64,000 bases of DNA from Spiroplasma sp. NBRC 100390 (GTDB lineage Bacteria > Bacillota_I > Bacilli_A > Mycoplasmatales > Mycoplasmataceae): assembly GCF_001886495.1 (NCBI RefSeq), contig NZ_CP018022.1:1135622-1199621 (forward strand), in the 5' to 3' direction. Positions within the stretch are counted from its first letter, which is position 1. Every line of letters begins with the position of its first letter. A program made the position numbers and the translations under genes. Shown here piece after piece: positions 63,956-64,000 of this stretch. The notes beneath the pieces are model-generated. The model made no database searches. It was not told the origin of the DNA and was given only the letters and a program-made list of their open reading frames with translations.

Positions 63956-64000
63956 CTTTTATTTATAATTAATGAGATAAAAACTAATGGAGATGAAGTA

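Noticed and set aside
1..64000. CRISPR arrays, insertion sequences or prophage genes
   Set aside because: I saw no regular repeats with unique spacers, no transposase or integrase motifs, and no Spiroplasma phage (SpV1-like) genes.
1..64000. tRNA and rRNA genes other than tmRNA
   Set aside because: No GTTCRANTC T-arm with matching acceptor stems was found outside the tmRNA, and no rRNA core sequence is present.

Overview
The window comes from a mollicute, almost certainly a Spiroplasma. UGA is read as tryptophan throughout: most genes contain in-frame TGA at conserved Trp positions and would be broken under the standard code. The DNA is very AT-rich. Four MreB actin paralogues sit together and many lipoproteins share a VSC or AAC lipobox at Cys24. 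Placement in the Citri/Chrysopicola/Mirum side of the genus is a guess from gene content.

The right end (about 63.79-63.95 kb) is the replication origin, seen as several DnaA boxes in AT-rich DNA. Most genes lie on the minus strand and so run away from the origin, with the fork. Next to the origin are guaB with a guanine-riboswitch leader, then rpmH-rnpA-yidC-jag-mnmE-tatD. From 51.8 to 57.35 kb, on the plus strand and against the fork, lies a four-gene mreB array interrupted by one lipoprotein gene. Further left are rnmV-rsmA-ispE and polA, a small plus-strand island (DUF2278, a membrane-anchored protein, a GNAT acetyltransferase), fpg, a candidate small RNA, fba, and alsS-alsD (pyruvate to acetoin).

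The centre (about 11-40 kb) is rich in surface functions: three related lipoproteins, two giant FtsX-type permeases (one preceded by a lipoprotein gene), a P-type cation ATPase followed by a Cys-rich HxlR regulator, a secreted beta-propeller anchored by a C-terminal helix, and rplJ-rplL with an L10 leader. At 10.9-16.7 kb a tight four-gene operon encodes an exported protein, a lipoprotein resembling GH123/DUF4091 glycosidases, a second lipoprotein related to the first protein, and a polytopic membrane protein. Its promoter spacer is a 15-17 bp poly-T run, and a similar 18 bp run precedes another lipoprotein gene at 39.7 kb; this resembles the length-variable promoters that switch mycoplasma surface lipoproteins.

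The left end holds tmRNA (ssrA), a membrane protein with degenerate GGDEF/EAL-like domains, trmB, a YigZ/IMPACT protein, ung, an ECF S-component, glyA, rplM-rpsI, and the 5' part of a large superfamily 1 helicase that runs off the window.

The most distinctive observations are the GH123-like lipoprotein operon with its poly-T promoter, the guanine riboswitch on guaB, the MreB3 paralogue with altered ATPase residues, and the unassigned structured RNA at 43.4-43.5 kb.
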